51,300 nt of DNA from Candidatus Zambryskibacteria bacterium RIFCSPHIGHO2_01_FULL_46_25 (GTDB lineage: Bacteria; Patescibacteriota; Minisyncoccia; Phycocordibacterales; Zambryskibacteraceae): NCBI GenBank assembly GCA_001825155.1, contig MHVH01000006.1, forward strand, positions 68,939 to 120,238. Reading direction: 5' to 3'. How positions within the stretch are numbered: the first letter of the stretch is position 1; every line of letters begins with the position of its first letter. The notes beneath the pieces were generated by a model. It ran no database searches. It saw only the letters and a list, made by a program, of their open reading frames with translations, and was not told the origin of the DNA. Shown here one piece after another: positions 46,202 to 51,300 of this stretch. The position numbers and the translations under genes are program-made.

Positions 46202-46588
46202 ATGGATCAAATCTCAAATTTCATAATCCAAATCAAGAATGCTGGTGCTGTCGGACACGATAGCACTACTGTGCCGTATTCGAAGATCAAGCACTCCATC
46301 GCCCAGGTGTTGAAGAAGGAGGGATTCATTAAGGACGCGGGAGAGAAGACAGAGAAGGGTAAGAAGGTTCTTGCCGTCGAACTCTTGTCCGAAGGCAGGG
46401 CGACAAGAATCCAGGGTGTGGAAAGAATCTCCAAACCGTCTAAGAGGATATACAAGAAGGCCTCTGAGATGCGTCCGGTCAAGAATGGTTACGGCGCGCT
46501 CATAGTTTCCACTTCCGCCGGTGTTATGTCTGGCAAAGAAGCAAAAAAAATGAAATTGGGTGGAGAAGCATTATTTTCAATCTGGTAG
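46202..46588 (+). CDS. rpsH: 30S ribosomal protein S8
   Basis: MDQISNFIIQIKNAGAVGHD...GYGALIVSTSAGVMSGKEA. Confidence 0.95.
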   Translation: MDQISNFIIQIKNAGAVGHDSTTVPYSKIKHSIAQVLKKEGFIKDAGEKTEKGKKVLAVELLSEGRATRIQGVERISKPSKRIYKKASEMRPVKNGYGALIVSTSAGVMSGKEAKKMKLGGEALFSIW

Positions 46589-46613
46589 ATTCGACAAGCT
46601 CACTATAAATAAC

Positions 46614-47147
46614 ATGTCAAGAATAGGCAAAAAAGGAATAACGCTCCCAGAAAAAACGGAAATAAATGTTTCCGACGGGATTATTTCTGTCAAAGGTCCT
46701 TTGGGCGAACTTTCTCGCCCCCTGCATCCGGTGATAGAGGTAAAGGTTGAAGGCAATCAGGTCTCACTTACGCCGAAGAAAGAGTCTCTCGAAGCAAATG
46801 CTCTCTGGGGCACATACGCTTCGCACATCTCCAATATGGTCTCGGGAGTGAATAAGCCGTTTGAGAAGAAACTTATTCTCGAGGGCATAGGCTACAAGTC
46901 TGAAGTAAAAGGAGATAAGATAGTCTTCGCCCTTGGCTTCTCGCATCCGGTTGAGGTAGAGATACCCAAAGGACTCAAGGTAACTGCCGAGAAGAACAAC
47001 ATCACGGTCTCCGGCTCGGACAAGGAGCTTGTTGGTTCTTTCGCCGCCAGTATCCGCGCGCTAAAGAAGCCTGAACCGTACAAGGGCAAGGGCATGCGCT
47101 ATCACGACGAAGTAATAGCGAGAAAGCAGGGTAAGAAATCTGCGTAG
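46614..47147 (+). CDS. rplF: 50S ribosomal protein L6
   Basis: MSRIGKKGITLPEKTEI...KPEPYKGKGMRYHDEVIARKQGKK. Confidence 0.96.
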   Translation: MSRIGKKGITLPEKTEINVSDGIISVKGPLGELSRPLHPVIEVKVEGNQVSLTPKKESLEANALWGTYASHISNMVSGVNKPFEKKLILEGIGYKSEVKGDKIVFALGFSHPVEVEIPKGLKVTAEKNNITVSGSDKELVGSFAASIRALKKPEPYKGKGMRYHDEVIARKQGKKSA

Positions 47148-47172
47148 CAGATTTCCTGCGTAAACCAATAAC

Positions 47173-47490
47173 ATGGCATTAATCAAAGCAACAGCAAGAG
47201 ATAGAAAAAGGAAGAAAATCAGAGCCAAGATAAGTGGCACCGCTCTTAGGCCGCGCCTCTCTGTTTTCAAATCCAATACGGCGATTTATGCCCAGCTTAT
47301 CGACGACGTGGCAGGCAAGACTCTCGCTTCCGCCAAAGGCAAGGACCCGAAAACTGTCGGCGCCGAAGTGGCAAAAGCCGCCCAGGCGAAGAAAGTTTCG
47401 GCGGTTGTCTTCGATCGCGGGGGATACATTTATACGGGCAAGGTTCGCGCGCTCGCCGAAGCGGCACGCGAAGCGGGGCTAAAATTCTAG
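47173..47490 (+). CDS. rplR: 50S ribosomal protein L18
   Basis: [33 protein letters not shown]...[28 protein letters not shown]. Confidence 0.95.
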   Translation: MALIKATARDRKRKKIRAKISGTALRPRLSVFKSNTAIYAQLIDDVAGKTLASAKGKDPKTVGAEVAKAAQAKKVSAVVFDRGGYIYTGKVRALAEAAREAGLKF

Positions 47491-47493
47491 TTT

Positions 47494-48027
47494 ATGGAAG
47501 AAAAAAAATCTACAACAGAAAGAGGTCCGAGAAGGCAGGGTCGCCGACCACAGAGGAGAGAGGCTAGGGTGAAGCCGGAATTCGACCAAAAGATTGTTTC
47601 CATAAGGCGCGTAACTCGCGTTATGGCAGGCGGCCGCCGCTTCAGCTTCGCTGTCTCTCTGGTTGCCGGCAATCGTAAGGGTCAAGTCGGAGTGGGTCAA
47701 GGCAAGGCGACCGATACGCCGCTTGCTATCGAGAAGGCCTTTCGCGATGCCAAGAAGAATATGATTACCGTCAATATGACCAAGGACATGTCGATACCGC
47801 ACGATGTGGAAGCCAAGTACGCGGCTTCATGGGTAAAGATTCGCCCGGCCAAGGGTAAGGGAATTCTCGCCGGTTCTTCCGTCCGAACAGTCCTTGACCT
47901 CGCCGGCCTCAAAGAGGTTGGGGCCAAACTTCTCTCAAGAAGCAAAAATAGCGCCAACAACGCATACGCCGCGATCAAGGCGTTGAAGAAGCTCGAATCA
48001 ACCAAGCTCAAAAGTTGGCACAAATAG
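47494..48027 (+). CDS. rpsE: 30S ribosomal protein S5
   Basis: EFDQKIVSIRRVTRVMAGGRRFSFAVSLVAGNRKGQVGVGQGKA. Confidence 0.96.
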   Translation: MEEKKSTTERGPRRQGRRPQRREARVKPEFDQKIVSIRRVTRVMAGGRRFSFAVSLVAGNRKGQVGVGQGKATDTPLAIEKAFRDAKKNMITVNMTKDMSIPHDVEAKYAASWVKIRPAKGKGILAGSSVRTVLDLAGLKEVGAKLLSRSKNSANNAYAAIKALKKLESTKLKSWHK

Positions 48028-48052
48028 TTCGACTGCGCTCACCATAAATAAT

Positions 48053-48313
48053 ATGCAATTCCACACTCTCAAAAGAAAAACGCCCAACCATAAGTCCAAG
48101 CAAGTTGGACGCGGCGGTACGCGCGGCAAGACTGCCGGTCGAGGTACCAAGGGCCAGAACGCACGAGCTGGCAGGAAGAAGAGACCGGAGATTCGTGACG
48201 TTATCAAGCGCGTGCCGAAGCTTCGCGGCAGAGGCAAGTCGTCGCTTAAGTCCCGCCAATTCAAGCTCTCCGGAAGCGCTCTAAAGGAGCATCTTTCGAA
48301 GAATAAAAAATAG
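48053..48313 (+). CDS. rplO: 50S ribosomal protein L15, strongly shortened (86 aa)
   Basis: KQVGRGGTRGKTAGRGTKGQNARAGRKKRPE N-terminal L15 signature at the rplO position. Confidence 0.88.
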   Translation: MQFHTLKRKTPNHKSKQVGRGGTRGKTAGRGTKGQNARAGRKKRPEIRDVIKRVPKLRGRGKSSLKSRQFKLSGSALKEHLSKNKK

Positions 48314-48337
48314 TTCGATAAACTCACTACAAGTAGA

Positions 48338-49609
48338 ATGTCTAAGATAGTTGAAAAATTGGGATTAATTTTCGGAGACCAGGTTCTCCGCAGGCGCATA
48401 TGGTGGGCGCTTGGTCTTCTTGCTGTTACTCGAGTCTTCGCCGTCATTCCAATTCCTGGTATCGACGCTTTGAGGCTCCAGTCGCTCTTCTCCGGCAGTG
48501 AATTTCTGAATCTTTTAAATATTTTCTCCGGTGGCGGGCTCTCTAACCTCTCGATAGTCATGCTCGGAGTCGGTCCGTACATCACAGGCTCGATTATCAT
48601 GCAGCTTATGACTGTCATGTCACCCAAACTCAAAGCAATGTACCAGGAAGAAGGGGAGGCGGGCAGGAAGCGCTTCGCTCAATACTCAAGACTTCTTACC
48701 GTGCCTCTGGCTCTTGTGCAAGGATACGCCTTCATCAAGCTTCTGCAGGGTCAGGCGGTGCTGGGCCAACTGACTATGGGCGAGCTTGCCGTAGATTTGC
48801 TTGTGATTGTCGCAGGCTCGATGCTTCTCGTCTGGATAGGCGAGCTTATAACGGAGTTCGGCATCGGCAACGGTATTTCCCTCATCATCTTCGCCGGTAT
48901 CGTCTCCCAGCTTCCCGCGACACTCTCACAGCTTACCTTCACTTTCGATGTTTCCCAGCTTCCCGTATATGTCGCCGGGCTTGTGGTGGCGCTTCTCGTT
49001 ACCTTCGGCGTGGTGGTGGTAACGGAAGCGGAACGGCCGATACCCATTACTTATGCCAAACAGGTGCGTGGCGGGCGCTCCTTCGGTGGACTCTCCACTT
49101 ACTTGCCGCTTAGGGTAAACCAGGCGGGAGTTATACCGATAATCTTCGCTCTCTCCTTACTTCTCTTCCCTCAAATGATTTTCCAATTCCTGTCGCAATC
49201 GAGCGTTGTAGTTGTCGCCGGTCTCGCGAGCTTCTTTCTCGCTCTACTTGCCAACACTTGGTTTTATACTTCGGCCTATTTCGTGCTCGTAGTGCTCTTC
49301 ACCTACTTCTACACGGCCGTGACCTTCGACCCCGATACCATCTCAACCAATTTGCAGAAAACGGGAGCCTTCATTCCCGGCGTGCGACCAGGACTTTCAA
49401 CTGCTGACTACATTTCCCGCGTACTTACAAGGCTCACGCTTGTCGGGGCGCTCTTCCTCGGCGTAATCGCCATATTGCCTCTCATCTTGCGCTCCATTAC
49501 CGGCATACAGTCGCTCGCCATCGGTGGTACGGCACTTCTCATCGTGGTGTCAGTAGTAATTGATCTAGTAAAAAAGATAGACGCTCAAATTTCAGTGAGA
49601 GAGTATTAA
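48338..49609 (+). CDS. secY: preprotein translocase subunit SecY
   Basis: FAVIPIPGIDAL, SIVMLGVGPYITGSIIMQLM, GNGISLIIFAGIV, RPIPITYAKQV. Confidence 0.97.
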   Translation: MSKIVEKLGLIFGDQVLRRRIWWALGLLAVTRVFAVIPIPGIDALRLQSLFSGSEFLNLLNIFSGGGLSNLSIVMLGVGPYITGSIIMQLMTVMSPKLKAMYQEEGEAGRKRFAQYSRLLTVPLALVQGYAFIKLLQGQAVLGQLTMGELAVDLLVIVAGSMLLVWIGELITEFGIGNGISLIIFAGIVSQLPATLSQLTFTFDVSQLPVYVAGLVVALLVTFGVVVVTEAERPIPITYAKQVRGGRSFGGLSTYLPLRVNQAGVIPIIFALSLLLFPQMIFQFLSQSSVVVVAGLASFFLALLANTWFYTSAYFVLVVLFTYFYTAVTFDPDTISTNLQKTGAFIPGVRPGLSTADYISRVLTRLTLVGALFLGVIAILPLILRSITGIQSLAIGGTALLIVVSVVIDLVKKIDAQISVREY

Positions 49610-49644
49610 AAACCCTTGTTTTAAGCCTTATTATATAGATTTAC

Positions 49645-49673
49645 TTGACATTTTTCCTGTTTGGGTGTATGAT
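49645..49673 (+). promoter_or_regulatory. promoter TTGACA-N17-TATGAT with GTTTGGGTG element, ahead of the DGR target gene
   Basis: ttgaca tttttcctgtttgggtg tatgat. Confidence 0.8.
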
Positions 49674-49755
49674 ATAAAAAGGACAGTAAGCCAAAGGCAT
49701 TCCGCCTCGTGGCTAGAGCGACACGTTCTTAGGAACAGGTCGCGGGGAGAAGGAC

Positions 49756-50325
49756 ATGTCAATCATGACGAGTCGGCAAGCTTCGGAACTCGACTTCGCA
49801 TTCGAGCGCAACGGGTGGACGTCGGAAGACGTCAAGAGGGTGAGCGGCGGCGATTTGCTCGCCACGCTTCTCCTCGTCGTGCGCGGAGCGGCCGAGGTGG
49901 TGGTGAAGATTATCACTCGCACGGTCAAGGTCGACCGCAGCCGCACCGCGGCCGAGGTGATCGACGCCACGGGCCGGGTCAAGTGGTATATCGACCAGGA
50001 AGCCCTGGCCGAGATGCCGCTCGACGGCAAGTCGGAGGACACAGTCGAGTTCTTTGAGCTCAACTATGACCCTTCCGTCGACGAGCTCGACCGCGAGTAC
50101 GAAGCTCGCGGTCTGCGTCCCGACCCCGCGGCCGTGGCGCAAGCCATGGCCGACGACCCCGCCTTAGCCGACGAGCGCCCCGTTGGTGTTCAGTGGCGAG
50201 ACGCTCGAGATCGAGCTTGCTACGCGATCTTCCACCGCGACGTTAGCGAGCACTACGTCGTCTTCGTCAACCGGTTCGACCACAGGTGGCTTCGGCACTA
50301 CCGCTTCGCGGGCGTCCACAAGTAG
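49756..50325 (+). CDS. DGR target (variable) protein
   Basis: 189 aa; SD gagaaggac; C-terminal CYAIFHRDVSEHYVVFVNRFDHRWLRHYRFAGVHK is the variable copy of the TR at 50645. Confidence 0.88.
   Translation: MSIMTSRQASELDFAFERNGWTSEDVKRVSGGDLLATLLLVVRGAAEVVVKIITRTVKVDRSRTAAEVIDATGRVKWYIDQEALAEMPLDGKSEDTVEFFELNYDPSVDELDREYEARGLRPDPAAVAQAMADDPALADERPVGVQWRDARDRACYAIFHRDVSEHYVVFVNRFDHRWLRHYRFAGVHK
50218..50317 (+). repeat. DGR variable repeat (VR)
   Basis: Codon alignment to the TR: 15 substitutions, 13 at TR adenines, plus one codon indel. Confidence 0.9.
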
Positions 50326-50331
50326 CTCCTG

Positions 50332-50367
50332 GGTCTTGGGATTCTAGTTCTTTTGGATCCCTAGACC
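50332..50367 (+). other. hairpin just downstream of the VR/target stop (DGR post-VR hairpin candidate)
   Basis: ggtcttgggat ... atccctagacc, 10 of 11 positions paired, 14-nt loop. Confidence 0.55.
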
Positions 50368-50377
50368 TTGGTTCTCG

Positions 50378-50415
50378 GGCCCGGCATTCAGAAATGGATG
50401 TCGGGCCTTTTGTTT
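50378..50415 (+). terminator. terminator between target gene and TR
   Basis: gggcccggcattcagaaatggatgtcgggcctttt. Confidence 0.8.
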
Positions 50416-50644
50416 TGCTAAACTAATATCGGTAGTAGGCAAGTGCGGGCGATTAAGGTTCCCCGCCGCTGAATCCAGTATCCATGCATCGAGAATTTCC
50501 TAGACCAAGGTTTTGGAAAGAGTGGTGCATGCAAACTCAAAAAATGAAGATACTTGGTGCGACAAGCTAACGCATTATAATGCGGAATACGATACAGCTC
50601 TGCGAGCATTCAAAGAGCAGTGGCACAGAAGGCTTGTCGCACGA

Positions 50645-50741
50645 TGCTACGCGATCTTCAACCGCAACGACAGCAAGCGCAACGTCAACGTCAACCGGAA
50701 CGACAACAGGTGGAATCGGAACTACCGCTTCGCGGGCGTCC
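50645..50741 (+). repeat. DGR template repeat (TR)
   Basis: tgctacgcgatcttcaaccgcaacgacagcaagcgcaacgtcaacgtcaaccggaacgacaacaggtggaatcggaactaccgcttcgcgggcgtcc; AAC/AAT-rich template codons. Confidence 0.9.
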
Positions 50742-50751
50742 GCAAACCTCT

Positions 50752-51117
50752 TCATTTCTCCTCTGCTTTGGCGGGGGAGTTTTGTTTAATCATCTGATTG
50801 AGCCAGCCACCAATCATTTTCCCAACTTCATCTAGCGGTTCTGATATCAAAATATACTTCTTATTATCTATAGACTTTATCTCCCATAGAACCATGAGCA
50901 GAATCTTCAAAACCTCAAGTTTGCGAGAAGAATTTTCTAGGTGTATAGACTGCTTTTCTCTGGGCGAAAAGGTTGCCACAGCAATGCTTTCTATAATTTC
51001 TAAAAATAACTTATCTATCTTATTGCCGAGCGTGTATCGATTTACTTGGGGTAAAATTACATGAATCTTATGCCAAGCGAGATAAACATTTTTGATTCTG
51101 CTCAAAACTCCCGGCAA
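50752..51117 (-). CDS. DGR accessory variability determinant (Avd-like four-helix bundle)
   Basis: LPQVNRYTLGNKIDKLFLEIIESIAVATFSPREKQ...LEVLKILLMVLWEIKSIDNKKYILISEPLDEVGKMIGGWLNQM. Confidence 0.85.
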   Translation of the reverse strand: MPGVLSRIKNVYLAWHKIHVILPQVNRYTLGNKIDKLFLEIIESIAVATFSPREKQSIHLENSSRKLEVLKILLMVLWEIKSIDNKKYILISEPLDEVGKMIGGWLNQMIKQNSPAKAEEK

Positions 51118-51300
51118 AACTCGTTGGGGGGGGGCTTTTAAGAGGTTCAGTCATAGACATGATGATATCATCTCTGTCGAAAATCTTCTCGAGGCCTGGA
51201 AAGAATTCATAAGAGGTAAGAGGGGCAAGAGAGATGTCCAAGAGTTCCAGCTTCATCTCATGGATAATATTTTTTCGTTACATGAAGATTTAAAGAATAA
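51092..51300 (+). CDS. DGR reverse transcriptase N-terminus, truncated by window end; start uncertain
   Basis: Open frame from 51086: ...FKRFSHRHDDIISVENLLEAWKEFIRGKRGKRDVQEFQLHLMDNIFSLHEDLKN; typical DGR/group II-like RT N-terminus. TTG at 51092 in frame; ATG at 51061 would need -1 nt in the G9 run. Confidence 0.8.
   Translation, partial: MILLKTPGKTRWGGAFKRFSHRHDDIISVENLLEAWKEFIRGKRGKRDVQEFQLHLMDNIFSLHEDLKN

Noticed and set aside
50513-50797. 94-aa ORF covering the TR as a second target protein
   Set aside because: The TR naturally resembles the VR coding frame; the upstream part has no clear SD or domain and the ORF is better explained as template sequence.

Overview
The window looks like a chromosome segment of a Candidate Phyla Radiation (Patescibacteria / Parcubacteria-like) bacterium using the standard bacterial code. 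This is inferred from reduced ribosomal proteins, no rpmD between rpsE and rplO, a short PGK, a split ComEC, and promoters placed directly before start codons. The backbone is tpiA, pgk, recJ, rnhA, comEC pieces and a ribosomal/str-S10-spc supercluster: rpsL-rpsG-fusA-tuf-rpsJ-rplC-rplD-rplW-rplB / rplJ-rplL / rpsS-rplV-rpsC-rplP-rpmC-rpsQ-rplN-rplX-rplE / rpsN-rpsH-rplF-rplR-rpsE-rplO-secY. Accessory DNA interrupts it repeatedly. Main discoveries: (1) a diversity-generating retroelement at 49.6-51.3 kb, with a target protein carrying a VR, a TR whose differences from the VR fall almost only at TR adenines, an Avd-like four-helix protein, and the start of the RT running off the window, with a G9 tract at its 5' end; (2) two PaaX/Cas2-like genes, each bracketed by its own pair of 38-bp interrupted palindromes, one lying inside the rplE-rpsN junction; (3) hairpin-forming palindromes inserted in frame in fusA, rplC, a HIT gene and recJ, with the fusA and rplC copies sharing a 14-nt loop; (4) a putative graspetide RiPP pair (ATP-grasp ligase plus 57-aa precursor); (5) a SAM-I-like riboswitch with terminator ahead of an unknown 108-aa protein; (6) three toxin-antitoxin modules in the gap between rplB and rpsS; (7) an AT-rich island (archaeal-type MAT, S51 peptidase-like, ProRS, glycosyltransferase) that appears to use the promoter and first codons of a decapitated tpiA through a TAATG overlap. 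All calls come from reading the sequence; no database search was run.
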